NCBI GenBank assembly: GCA_963978545.1
Contig: OZ021731.1
Coordinates: forward strand, 25,316,093-25,380,092
Length of the DNA: 64,000 bases
Source of the DNA: Linyphia triangularis
Lineage: Eukaryota; Arthropoda; Arachnida; Araneae; Linyphiidae
Direction: 5' to 3'
Shown here piece after piece: positions 22,836 through 34,248 of the stretch. The notes beneath the pieces are model-generated. The model saw nothing but the letters and a program-made list of their open reading frames with translations. It did no database searches and was not told where the DNA came from. Each line of letters begins with the position of its first letter. The first letter of the stretch is position 1. Both the position numbers and the translations under genes were made by a program.

Positions 22836-23487
22836 GACTGAGAGGCGACTGCAATTTTTGGACCTCATCGAACATAAATTCTGAATTTTTTATAGAAATT
22901 AGAGAAAAGTGAGTAGATTACGAATCCACTGTTCTGCCGTGGCAAAAATGGCCGAAACTGATCAAAAATCGACTTTTAATAAGTTGAACTAAATCTAGTT
23001 GCCAAATGCGCCATAACTTGCCAAATATTGAGCATTTTTTTTTTATTTAGTAACCCTCACTCTTTAATTTTCAATTAAGAAGGTTGCAGACTATTCAGAT
23101 ATCTGGCGAGGGTCTACTTGCATCTATTAAAAGGGAGCCAAGTTGGCATAAAATATTACGTCACTGATGACGTAACTGATGTCGCCAATTTGGCTTACTT
23201 TTAAAAGATATAAGTTTTCCGAGCCAAAGATCAGAAATCGTTTGCGCTTTTTCTCATTGAAAATCAAAATGAAGTGGGTTGCCAGACGAATAAGTTTGTT
23301 CTGTTTTTGGCAAATATTTGGCAATCGTATTTTAGTTCAACTCATTTCAAGTCGATTATTGATCAGTTTCGGCCATTTTTGCCACGGCAGACCGGTGGAT
23401 TCCTAATCTACTCACTTTTCTCCAATTTTTATAAAAAATTCAGAATGATGTTCGATGGGATCCAAAAATTGCAGTCGCCTCTCGGAC
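22836..23487. mobile_element. Hairpin MITE, copy 1 (almost fully palindromic)
   Basis: The 652-bp element has inverted ends GACTGAGAGGCGACTGCAA and TTGCAGTCGCCTCTCGGAC and sits between TA dinucleotides (22834-22835, 23488-23489). The two halves pair along most of their length: for example TAGTAACCCTCACTC, GGCCATTTTTGCCACGGCAG and its complement. The turn is near a GACGTAACTGATGTC motif at about 23168. TA duplication suggests Tc1/mariner mobilisation. Confidence 0.85.
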
Positions 23488-23520
23488 TATCTGCTTGGTA
23501 TTGCCTCTAAATTAAAATGT

Positions 23521-23955
23521 TCCAGATACGGTCGGTAGTGCTGCCATCTACCGTATAGCTACCGAAAAGAGGTAGAAATGAACTCTTCGGTAGCTATTCA
23601 TGGGTTGATGTTTGGAAACATATCCCAAGTCGTCTCTGATTGGCAGACTTCCCGCGTCTTCCGGTTACTCACTTCCGGCAGAGTCTCCGTTTGTTTTCAA
23701 TGCATTTGTCATTTCGATTCAAGGTTTGTTTTGCATTTAAAAACTCAAATGAACAGCTACTATTTTAAAAAATTGGAGCTTTTAGCTCAGATGAGATACA
23801 AAGAGAAATTAATTGGAGATAGAGGGATCGATTTATCCGATCCATTGGATGTTTTTTTTAAATCAAACTGTTTGTTGACGATACCAGACATAGGCCAGAA
23901 GTCTCGTTTGGATACATTTATATGTACCAAATTTTGTTTTAGATACCCTATTTGA
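23521..23955 (+). other. Candidate CpG-rich promoter and N-terminal exon of a transposon-associated protein
   Basis: From 23750 the frame reads MNSYYFKKLELLAQMRYKEK, then LIGDRGIDLSDPLDVFF and TIPDIG. The pattern L-L-A-x-x-R-Y-x-E-K-L, then G-I-D-P, then P-x-I-x-x-x-D-I resembles the N-terminus of a large family of arthropod proteins with SWIM/YqaJ-type domains often linked to transposons. The frame stops at 23953-23955 and I could not find later exons. The 150 bp before it are GC-richer, with a CCAAT-type motif (GATTGGC). Treated as a remnant; the assignment is from memory. Confidence 0.3.
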
Positions 23956-24618
23956 TGAAATAAAGATTTTTTCCCCTCAAAAGTTTCAGCTCATATGATG
24001 TAATTTTACATTTTAAGACATAAATAATATATTTAATATTAACTTCATTTGTTTGACAGGTTTGTATTTTTAGAGATTAGGCTGTATTTCTTGTAATGCT
24101 ACACAAATTTATACAATCGAGGCCGTGCGCGAAAAACCAAGTGTCTTGCTAGATGCTCAGTCTACAAGGCCATAATCCTGAATTTTTAAACGAGTTTGAC
24201 GCCACAGCGCAAAGCTATGAAATTTTGAGTTGTTGTTCTGTTGAATTTGTTTGCACTTGTAAATGGTTCACTTTTTTCTTACGGATATTATTGTTTACAA
24301 TATTTTCGGTGAGTACATTTTTTTCAAAATATTAATATAAAAGCGGATGGAGATTCTGAATGATTCGGACCAAATGCGATTCGGTTGCATTCTATTTCAA
24401 AAGCCATTTCTAAAAAATAGTCTTTGAAATCTTTAACGTATACTGCATTAAATTTGTGTATATTAAGCCTAAGCTGTTTTCCTGTCAGATTTTATTTGGT
24501 AGCAATTTATTAATGATTTTCAATATTTGAACTGAGGAATCTAACCAAGTTTTGGGGTAATTTTCTAGTTATTGTTCATGACATTCTTAATGTAAGTGTA
24601 TTTTTGTAAGAATTGAAA

Positions 24619-24850
24619 ACAGATGTGATATAGGACATTTAGATTTTTTTTTTTTCTTCCTTTTTCTTTTGGCGTTTAGAAAATTCGCCAAAATTAAAAA
24701 CACAGTAACTGAAAGAAGATTAAAATATAAATAATTAACTGAATTAAAATATAACTTAAAATAAAATCGTCGCCAAAAACAACATTTATTTAAAAAAAAA
24801 AAAAAATGCCAGATAAAATTGCGCCAAAGAATGTCCTATACTACATCTGT
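24619..24850. mobile_element. Short MITE, copy 2
   Basis: Ends ACAGATGTGATATAGGACATT and TGTCCTATACTACATCTGT. It has the same interior as 16495-16708, including AAAATTCGCCAAAATTA and GCGCCAAAGAA. Homopolymer runs differ between copies. Confidence 0.8.
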
Positions 24851-25274
24851 ACCAAGGATTAATTAGTGATCTTTCTGTGGATACTTATCTTCTTTACCGT
24901 GGCTTAAATGTTGGCTTGGTAAATAAGGTGGGATTCTGTATTATAAATTTGTATATATGTATAATGATAGTATAAGTACCGAATACTAAATAACAAATTT
25001 TCTTATAAGAAACCAAACGCATGATGATTTGTATTCGCATATTCTAAAAGTATTAGAAATGTTTATTCAAATATTGTGTAGTTCGAGGCCATATTTTCTA
25101 GAAATTTCAAAAAGTTATCGGAGTTAAACATGAAGAAAATTTTTTGAAATTCAAAAATCAGAAACAACTTTTGAAGGAACTAGTATTGAAAAAGATGGAT
25201 CTTCTTCCTGAAATTCCTGATCGACAATGTGATTGTGGAACGAAGATGAAAATTTGAATAGAATTTCGTTTGTC

Positions 25275-25690
25275 AGTGAGTATTACTTATTTACTTAATT
25301 AGGCTCTTCACTCTGTTAAGGTTTCCAGCCTACCTCTCCATACTTTCCGATCTTTGGCCAGGGATCTTGCTTCCTCTAGACCATTTAAGTGATCCTTTTT
25401 TAGGTCTGATTGCATTTGACTTTTCCAAGTTGTCCTTGGCCTTCCTCTTTTCCTCTTGCAATCAGGAGCCCAAGAGAGAGAAACGTGTGTTAGATTCTAG
25501 TTGGCATTCTTAATGCATAACCCGTCCATCGCCACCTTCTCTCACCGATTTCTTCTTCGATTGAAGTAATGTCTGCCCTTTCTAAAATTGCTTCGCTAAT
25601 AATTTTAACAGGCCAAAAGATTTTAAGGATTCTTCTAATACAATTATTTTGAAAAATTTCAAGTTTAGCATTAACATACATTTAAAAAAT
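25275..25690 (-). mobile_element. 5'-truncated non-LTR retrotransposon (LINE) 3' end
   Basis: On the minus strand the ORF contains IFQNNCIRRILKIFWPVKI and ERRWRWTGYALRMP. These are characteristic of the region after the reverse-transcriptase domain in LINEs (x-C-[LI]-R-R-I-L-x-I-x-W, then R-R-x-R-W-x-G-H). Past a stop and a frame change the tail continues as APDCKRKRGRPRTTWKSQ, then LEEARSLAKDRKVWRGRLE. That is the K-R-G-R-P-x-x-T-W and A-x-D-R-x-x-W-R pattern ending such ORFs. A short untranslated tail follows. Only about 420 bp remain, as usual for 5' truncation; RTE-like is my best guess. Confidence 0.8.
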
Positions 25691-26579
25691 TATGTCAAAA
25701 TTCATAATGACAAAGTGAAATCTCAAAGTATGAAAAGAAAACTAGCCACTCCTTCTGTATGATTATATATGTACATTTTTTTTAATTAACCTGTTTTAAA
25801 ATTAAGTCTTTGTATCGATGAGATTGATTTCTTTTGTTATCGCTATGCAATTTTTGATTTCCGAAACAGACACGACAGCATATCGAGACACTTGCTTCGA
25901 TTGTCAAGCTGCCGTCGGAGTTTTCTGGGTTTCTTCCTAATCAAGGCATAAATGTGAGGCAGCTTCCCTTTAAAATTCCATCCAGAAGGCAACCGCCCTA
26001 GATTCTTGGAAATATCTTTTGTTTGGGCATGATAGTTTCAATTTAGATGAGATATTCTTTATCATTCTAGAACTCTGTTCATGGAAAAGCAACCAATTTC
26101 TAAAAAATTAAAATGAATTTAATTTACTTAGTAATACTCTTAATTTCTTAAATATTAAAAGATATTTTTATATAATTAGTCTTTTTAAAGGAAGAATTTG
26201 TGGATAAATGTTCAATTTTTTCGTAAAGGAGTTTCTGGTTTTAAATAAAAGATTATTTATTGAAGTAAAAGATTATTTAAATAATTTTTTTAATATTGTT
26301 TTTGTATTTTAGTTTTTAAGAAAAATTAAACTGAAATTATTTCAGTGTAACCACCAATCAGTTTTGAAACAACAAGCTTTTGAATAAATTATTTTGAACA
26401 AATTAATTTTTTTAAATTATTCCCTAAAATTATAAGAATTTTTAATTTATTCCTATACTTTAATTTAGAATAGATTATGTAGTTAGGCATTGTAAATATT
26501 CCAATTTTGATGCTTCTTCATCCATCTTCGTATGCAATCTTACCTAAAAAGTGAGTTGTGATGGGTTTGCGCTGTGAAG

Positions 26580-27027
26580 TCACGCATTTTGATTTTCAAT
26601 GAAATCATTTTGATACAATGAGATTTCTGATCTCTGGCTCGGAAAACTTGTATATTTTAAAAGTAAGTCAAATTAGCGACATCAGTTACGTCATCAGTGG
26701 CGTAATGTTTATTGCCAATTTGGCTCATTTGTGAAGGATGCAAGTAAGCCATCGCCAAACATCCGAATCGTCTGCAACTTTCTTAATTGAAAATTAAAGA
26801 GTGAGGGTTACCAAATAAAAAAAAAAAAATGCTCATTATTTGGCAAGTTATGGTGCATTTGGCAATAGGATTTAGTTCAACTTATTAAAAGTCTATTTTT
26901 GACTAGTTTCGGCCATTTTTGCCACGGCAGACCAGTGGATTCGTAATCTACTCACTTTTCTTCAATTTCTATAAAAAATTCAGAATGATGTTCAATGGGG
27001 TATAAAAATTGCAGTCGCCTCTCAGTC
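26580..27027. mobile_element. Hairpin MITE, copy 2 (left end missing)
   Basis: Inverted relative to 22836-23487. It shares TCACTTTTCTTCAATTTC, GGCCATTTTTGCCACGGCAG, and the end TTGCAGTCGCCTCTCAGTC followed by TA. Similarity fades to the left near 26580, about 200 bp short of full length. Confidence 0.75.
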
Positions 27028-27207
27028 TACTAAGGTATGTCAGTCCAAAACACCTGGGAAAATTTGAACTTCATAACGCCACATGAGTTCAAATAGATTG
27101 AAAATTAAAAAAGGGGTGGAAAGCGGTGAAATTTAAAGATGGATTTACAAAACCCTCACTGCACAAGACCATCCAACTGACTCTGGCAGATAAAATCGTA
27201 AGAAAAT

Positions 27208-28662
27208 CAGTGGCGGTCCTTGCTCAAAAATGTGAGTGCATCCGGAACAGTACGCCCCCCAAACACACTTCCCACAGTCATTCATGATAGGAAATTCTTT
27301 AATCTTAATTACTGAAGCGCAAAGTTTTTTTTCAATATTTACAAAGTAATATGAGAAAGAAAATAGAAAAAAAAAAAAAAAAACCTTATTTAAAATTACT
27401 TATAACTGGACTCCATGTTTCAAAATGGTTCGATTATAAGTTTTAGTATTAACTTAAAAAGTAACAAGAAACCAGATGTATAAACTAATCACTGAAACTA
27501 TTTCCGTTTGGTGGAGAAAAATCTAAGAAATGCTTGTATCTCTCCCACCCACACAAACCACGACTTACTCACACACGAGCCAATCAGTTCATCGAATTCT
27601 CAAGGGCAGCCAAAGTTGGAAAACTGCGAAATGGCTGTCTTGCCACACATAACGTGGAGAGGAAGGTTCTGTTGAGTTCCATTGGTTACGCAACGCATGG
27701 CAAACTCTCAGCCGAAATGTATTTCAGGAACACTTGGATGCTCTTCGGAGGAAGATCAGCAGTTTGGGTTGATTGGAAGCTTTTTTTTCTCTCGTGAATT
27801 GAGTATTGAGTAGAGGTCGGAAATATTAATCAAAGCAAATATCGATACTATATCGTTGCATAGGAAAAAATATCGATAAAATATCAATATATCGATACGT
27901 GATTTTTTTTTCCAGAATTTTTCGGGGCAAATTTCTACTTTTCACGAATTTATGCTAAAATTGTAATAATAAATAAATTATAAAAATTGTTTTGATAAAT
28001 AAATTATAAAAATTGTTTGAATAAATAAATTATATTATCAATCAGAATAAATAAAATATATTTGGATATCAATGCATAAATTCACATTTATTTTTAAAGA
28101 AGAAATTTTGAAAAGTTGTTTATCGCCTATTTTGCTGATAGAGATGTTTTTGATATTTAAAATTAAATGCAAATTCCAGGCACACGCTGGCAACAGAAAC
28201 GGGGCTATGTTAATGACTACTAATAAAGGATCTTATCTTTTCATTACATTATGTTTTCTTTTTGGTTAGGGTGACATTTTAACTGTTTCTCTGCCAAGTC
28301 CAAACTTTTGTTTTGAAGTTTTTGAAAAGGGAGTAAAGAAAATCGAAAAAACACATGGAACTACAAAACGATCATCAAAAATTAAAAAAAGTTTTAAAAT
28401 ATCGATATATTGGTGACTTGAATCGATATTTTTATACTATCGATATTTTTTTTAAAATATCGATAAAATTATTGTCATATCGATAAATCGCCGACCTCTA
28501 GTATTGAGGCAACAAGTTTGTTATTTATCAGATATTTTTGCACTTACCCCGTAGAAATTGTATCTTTATTTTAGAAAATTGTAAAATATATAACTTTAGT
28601 TATGAACTATAAAATTTATATGGAGCCCGGCTGTCCTGGCTGTAGTGCACAAACCGCCACTG
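27208..28662. mobile_element. hAT-type element, interrupted by a nested MITE
   Basis: Ends CAGTGGCGGTCC and ACCGCCACTG (inverted) are typical of hAT. Excluding the nested MITE (27811-28500) the element is about 765 bp and non-coding. An inverted relative at 38499-38850 shows the uninterrupted sequence across the MITE site. Possible 8-bp flanks (AAGAAAAT and AAAAAAAC) are weak. The 87-codon frame 27534-27797 lies inside and is not a recognised gene. Confidence 0.65.
27811..28500 (+). mobile_element. hAT MITE with ATCGATA repeats, copy 1
   Basis: A 690-bp element with inverted ends TAGAGGTCGG and CCGACCTCTA and a perfect 8-bp duplication GTATTGAG (27803-27810, 28501-28508). Both subterminal regions are full of ATATCGATA motifs, probable transposase-binding sites. 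Copies are at 44278-44927 and 62223-62755. Confidence 0.9.
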
Positions 28663-29874
28663 AAAAAAACAGTCTTTACTTTCAGCTAGACTTAATTAAC
28701 ACTAAGCCCGTAATGAAACACACTGAGAGAAAGTCGCGATTGACTATGAAAATGTTTTAGCCAATCAGATCGTTTAGTTAGAATTAGAGTATAAAGGTTC
28801 AGGTTCGTTCAACTTTTGGTGACTGAAGGTTTACAAAGTTGATCGTCAGCTAGCCTAAAATGCTTGTCTTCGTGTGCAACCCCCTACAATTACTCTGTAC
28901 AGTGACCATACAATAAATGCAGTAAATGAAACAATGTAGTTATCTTTATAGAGTATAAAGAAAAGGAAAACTTTTCGGACAAAATTTCTAATATTATACG
29001 AGAGTTACACTATGACTCCTGAAATATTCCAACGTGAGACAGGGTAGGTCAGTAAGATTTACGTAATTAGATGGCTTTATGCAAATACCAGGTAGTCAAT
29101 GAATCGTCTAAAATAAAAAAAATGAGAAGAAAGGAAGTATGGTGTGTATAATTCGGCCAAGAATCATTTAATTTTCTCATGAACTCTATGAATGGTAAAT
29201 CTTTGGAATACAATTTCTCTCTCTACACAGATTATTTGATATTGACAAGTTGAGTCCAATGATGTCAAAAACTCAGTTTCGAACCATTTGTTGGTTACTT
29301 GATATTTGTATCAAGCCTTCTTAATAGGCAAGGTATGAAATTATGGAAATGCGTTAATGTCATGGCCACAGTTGAGAAATTTCTGATATTTCTTATTAAT
29401 TTATGAAAGCTTTGAGAATACTATGAAAACAAAAGATATTATTATTAATGGCGTAAAGAAAGTGTAATTTAATTTCCGAATGTTCATACTCTTAACAATG
29501 ATTTGATTTTAGTGAGATCGATACCTAACGAACCTTTTTTCGGGTGTGCTATTAATTGGAAAGGACAGAGTTAATTTCCGATTTATTTAAGATGTGGAAA
29601 AATATGCTCAAATCATGCTCACTAGCAGATTAACTTAACAATTGATGACGCTGCCATAAATTGTCACGTTTTAACTAAGATTTTGTATGGCAGTCAATCG
29701 ACTTAAGCGTAACGAAAAGTTGATTATAATATAGTCCAAGTGATCGCTGACCTCATTGATCAATGGGCATTTAAGTGTCACTAGGTAGTAGTTATCACGC
29801 GATTGTTATTTCTAACCGGTTGCTTCTATTTCCACTGCCTAATTTGATCAAAAGTGAATATGTTGGCTGTTATA
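28663..29874. other. Spacer; possible promoter-like segment near 28750-28930
   Basis: Contains GAGTATAAAGG (28787) and CAATAAATGC (28911) about 120 bp apart, an arrangement seen in LTRs, but I could not find matching ends or a second copy. The rest is unremarkable. Confidence 0.3.
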
Positions 29875-30113
29875 ATTGAGGGACTGAGAAGCAAAGGGGT
29901 CTAAGTGACTTTTCTTAACTTTTGAGAAAATACACTTATAATTATTTATACTAAATTCTATGAAAACTTGTGATATCTTCATTCCAGAGGTTAGTATTTG
30001 AACAACAAATGATATTCATACAAATTTAATATATATAAGAAACTTTAAAGTGTATTTTCTCAAAAGTTAAGAAAAGTCATTTCGATCTCTTCGCTTCTCA
30101 GGACCTCAATTTG
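29875..30113. mobile_element. Short palindromic MITE
   Basis: Arms of about 65 bp are inverted: AATTGAGGGACTGAGAAGC to TTTTGAGAAAATACACTT on the left, and the complement from 30049 to 30113 on the right. The pairing is near perfect across GACTTTTCTTAACTTTTGAG. No target duplication was identified. It sits 25 bp from the left end of the large element starting at 30138. Confidence 0.75.
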
Positions 30114-30137
30114 CGTTTTAATGCGTATAACTATTAG

Positions 30138-33100
30138 TCCGGGGAATAGAGACTGAAAAAGGGGTCTTACCTTGCAAATGGTTATGTAGTTCTGATTTTT
30201 TAATATGTTATAAAGGTCGGTCCCGTGGTTTATAAACCAAGTTTTCGACCTCCTAACCCTTGTGCGTTTTCCATGGTGCACCAAAAACTGAGCCGTTTTT
30301 CAGTCTATACGTCACAATTCTTTGCCAATGTATCGTAGAAACAAACATTATATTCAAAAGTTGTAGAATAATAAATTATCTACAACTTTTGTATACTAAG
30401 TTTTTTTGTAGACTAGACCTATTATGTAAATAGTTATGTCGCAGCAAAGTCAACTTTTTCGTAAAAATGCTACTTTAAGATTTGTGTCTTTTTTTTATTT
30501 TTATTGTACCTTCATAATGGTACGTTTTAGAGAAAAAGTTTGGGAATAAAAGTTGTAGAGCAATAAATTTCCTACAAGTTTTCTATATAAACTTATTTTC
30601 TAGGACTAATAACAAAGGAGTTACTCTGCTTAATGTATTTTCCGTGGTGTACCACAAAAAAATACGCTTTTCAGTTTATAGATCATAACTCTTTCGCAAT
30701 GCATTTTAAAAGCAAATATTAAGTTTAAAAGTTGTAGAATATTAAATTTTCTACAACTTTTATGAACAATTTGCTTTTGTAAAGCTATTATGTAAAGAGT
30801 TACGTAGCATCAAAGTAAACACTTTTTCGTAAAAATGCTGCTTTTTTAAGTTTTTTGCCGAGTTGTTCAATTATATCTTCATAACAATAAGTCGTAGAGA
30901 AAAACATATTAAACAAAAGTTGTAGATCTATAAATTTGCTATAAGTTTTATACAAAAAAGTAACTATCTAGGACTAATAACTAAGGAGCTACTCTTCTTT
31001 GAAGGTTTACGAGATGATAACCTATAATATTTTATGTATAGGTAGGGGTTTAAAAATAGCTTCTTACTGCATAGTCTGACAATTTTAATAAAAGAATAAA
31101 ACAATATATATATAATACTAATTATAATGTAAAATAAAAAGTGGAAATATATTAAATAATGTATATATCTATAGATAATAATAGTAATATAAAATTTACC
31201 ATTTTGCCGTGATGCACCAAAAATTTCTGCATTCGGAAATAAAAATGAGAAATAGACTTCATTCAAGTGGCTGATTCTAAACTACGTCGGGTACAGATCT
31301 TTTGAGATAGAATAGAAAAATCACAAGTCGGATGGCATTAATGACATGTAAAGGAATTCTTTTAAGGACTCAGTTTTCGCGAAAACACCATATACTGTTG
31401 ATTGAGATTTGCCACTGCCGAATTCAGGGTAGGAGATTAGAAGAACCGAAAAACCATTCTCAACCCTCCCCACCACTAACCATTCCGACAGAATATCAAT
31501 CACTCAGTGTAGTTACTTAATATTGGAATACATGCGTTGTAATGATGGCTGCTTCATCATATCCAATATTACAGGAATTTGCAAAGATCTTCCTAGATCC
31601 TAATGCCAGTGTTTCAAGCATCACCGAAGCAGTATCAAGCATTCTTGTTGCTCTCTTTGGTGGTCACAGGGCAACAATTTGAAATGCTTTGTGTTATAAG
31701 CAATTTTCCAAATCAACAACTGGGAGCAAATTAAATCTGTCAAAGCTACCTCCGACTCAAGAACCTGCTACGCACCATGTCTTTCGCACATACCATCAAA
31801 TAAAGACATGGATGGGCCAATTGAAAAATCCTCTGGTCTGTGGGTGGAAGATGGACAGTAAAGGACTTCTTCCTATTACAACCACCAGGGATTCAGCTCC
31901 TCAATCAATTCTGATCTACATTTTCTGCCAGCGCAACATAGGATGCACTAAGGCCTGCGGTTGTAGAAAGGCCGGTCTCAAGTGCTCCATAATATGTAAA
32001 AACTGTCATAGACAAATCTGTGACAATACAGCGAACATCGTAATTGATGACAACGATGAAGACGACTCAACATAACTCTTAATTCAAGAAGTAGCGGAGG
32101 AACTAGCCGAGCCTTCGTGGCTAAACGAAACTAAATTTAAGAATTTATAAGTTTTTAAATTGTAAGTTTTATGGATATTACTATTATTATATATACATAC
32201 ATTTTTATAATATTTATATTTTTTGATTTATAATACTATTATTTTAATACCTATATTGTTTTATTTTTTATTAAACTTGTCAGGCTTTGCAGTAAGAAAC
32301 TGTTTTTAATATTAGATCTTACCAAGTAGCTCTTTTGTTATTAGTCCTATAAAATAACTTTGTATATAAAACGGAGCAATTTTTAGGATATACTTTTATG
32401 AATATCATCTAAAAACTCGACAAGAATCTTAAAATGGTATTTTTACGAAAGAGTTTTTGCTTTGATGCTTTTCATACAATTTGTTTTTCATACAATAGTT
32501 CTACAAAACAAATTTTGCACATACATTAGTGGTAGAAAATTTAATACTCTACAACCTAAAATATAATTTTTTCCCCCTATAAAATGCAGTGGAAAAAGGA
32601 TATGATCGGTATACTGAAAAAAATTCAAAATTTCAGAATTCAGAAGGTTTTTGGTGTACCATGGCAAAAATGGTAAATTGATATTACCGTTATTGTATAT
32701 AGATATATACATTATTTAATATATTTCCACTTTTTATTTTACATTATCATTAGTATTATGTAAATATTGTTTTATTTTTTTATTAAAATTGTCAGACTAT
32801 GCAGTAAGAAGCTATTTTTAAACCCCTACCTATACATAATATATTATAGGTTATCATCTCGTAAACCTTCAAAGAAGAGTAGCTCCTTAGTTATTAGTCC
32901 AAGATAGCAACTTTTTGTATAAAACTTATAGAAAATTTATACATCTACAACTTTTGTATAATATGATAGATATAATTGAAAAACTCAGCAAAAAAATAAA
33001 AAAAGCAGCATTTTTACGAAAAAGTTTTTACTTTGATACGACGTAACTCTTTACATAATATCTTTACTAAAGCAAATTGTTCACAAAAGTTGTAGAAAAT

Positions 33101-33694
33101 TTAATATTCTACAACTTTTAAACTTAATGTTTGTTTTTAAAATGCATTGCGAAAGAGTTATGATCTATAAACTGAAAAACGTATTTGTTTGTGGTGCACC
33201 ACGGAAAATACACAAAGCAGAGTAACTCCTTTGTTATTAGTCCTAGAAAATAAATTTATATAGAAAACTTGTAAGAAATTTATTGCTCTACAACTTTTAT
33301 TCACAAACTTTTTCTTTAAAATGTACCATTATGAAGATATAATCGAAAAACTTGACACAAATCTTAAAAAAGTAGCAATTTTACGAAAAAATTTTGACTT
33401 TGATGCGACATAACTATTTACATAATAGGTCTACAAAAAAACTTAGTGCACAAAAGTTGTAGATAATTTAATATTCTACAACTTTTGAATATAATATGTG
33501 CTTCTAAGATGCATTGGCAAAGAGCTATGACGTATAAACTGAAAAACGGCTCAGTTTTTGGTGCACCACGGAGAACGCACAAGGGTTAGGAGGTCGAAAA
33601 CTTGGTTTATAAACCACGAGACCAACCTTTGAAACATATTAAAAAGTCAGAACTACATAACCTTTTGTAAGGCAAAATGTCTCTATTCCCTGGA
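30138..33694. mobile_element. 3.6-kb element with inverted arms of about 1.1 kb made of hairpin repeats
   Basis: The ends TCCGGGGAATAGAGAC and GTCTCTATTCCCTGGA are inverted, and complementarity continues for about 1.1 kb (30138 to about 31240, and about 32620 to 33694). Each arm consists of degenerate units of about 345 bp. The units contain an internal hairpin (AAAAGTTGTAGA ... TCTACAACTTTT), a TTATTAGTCCTAGAAAATAA phrase and a GTGCACCACGGA phrase. An extra diverged unit lies at 32335-32620. The centre holds the ORF at 31545-32075. Such long inverted arms occur in some foldback and MULE-like elements. No transposase was recognised and no target duplication is clear, so superfamily is open. 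Confidence 0.75.
31545..32075 (+). pseudogene. Cysteine-rich (CXC/tesmin-like) ORF with one in-frame stop
   Basis: From ATG at 31545 the frame reads MAASSYPILQEFAKIF, then SSILVALFGGHRATI, then a TGA at 31680-31682. It continues in the same frame as NALCYKQFSK, KLSKLPPTQEPATHHVFR and TYHQIKTWMG. The C-terminus (about residues 129-165) has the pattern C-x5-C-x3-C-x-C-x5-L-x-C-x3-C-x2-C-x4-C (CTKACGCRKAGLKCS, then CKNCHRQIC), like a tesmin/TSO1 CXC half-domain. I recall this combination (FGG..., LPPT, H-x-F-R-x-Y-x-Q-x-x-x-W, cysteine cluster) as a recurrent unnamed family in arthropod and cnidarian genomes linked to mobile elements. It has an acidic tail and ends 32073-32075. Function unknown. 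Confidence 0.65.
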
Positions 33695-33717
33695 TGATAA
33701 AAAAAAGATGTGGGAAT

Positions 33718-34248
33718 TGTCCATTCTCGCATTTTTATTCAATTCTAAATGTTTCGATAAGGCCATTAACACAAAAATTTATGCTCAATGAGCTTTTTTT
33801 TTTTTTTTTAATTTGTAATCAAAGTTCTCCTGTTAGACATTGGCAAGAAAACGATTCATTCGGCTCGAATTGAATGTGACGTCAAGAGATCCCAAACATC
33901 TTGGCTTGAAATGCACCAGCGGAAACCAGTTTTGCAAGTTTCAAGCAAATCGCGCCAACCTGTACGGGATATGGTAATGGTCTACCAAATCAACACCAAC
34001 TATTTAGCAGATATTCACGCAATTATTCACGATAACCATAGAAACGAAAGGATCTCTTGACGTCACAGACTTTGTTAAGTGTTTTGATCGGACTTGTTTT
34101 GGCTCGGTTTTGGGGCATTTTCTTTTCTTAATATTTAAATAACTAATTTTTTTACAAGAACTTTTGTTTAAATATTTAGAATCAGAAAGAAATTCTTCAT
34201 AAATATAAACTAATTTCACTCGTTTTTAAAAAATGAGGGAACTGTCCA
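33718..34248. mobile_element. MITE pair, copy 1
   Basis: About 530 bp closely matching 37684-38206 in the same orientation. Ends are inverted (TGTCCATTCTCGCATTTTT, and TGGACAGTTCCCTCATTTT read from the right). The interior contains TGTGACGTCAAGAGATCC and its complement GGATCTCTTGACGTCACA about 170 bp apart, so the element can fold. It abuts the preceding element (24 bp gap). Confidence 0.75.

Noticed and set aside
24100..24335. Later exon of the SWIM/YqaJ-like remnant
   Set aside because: Translated in all frames the sequence lacks the expected cysteine-histidine SWIM pattern.
28750..28935. TATA box and poly(A) signal spaced as in an LTR
   Set aside because: No matching ends, no target duplication and no second copy in the window.
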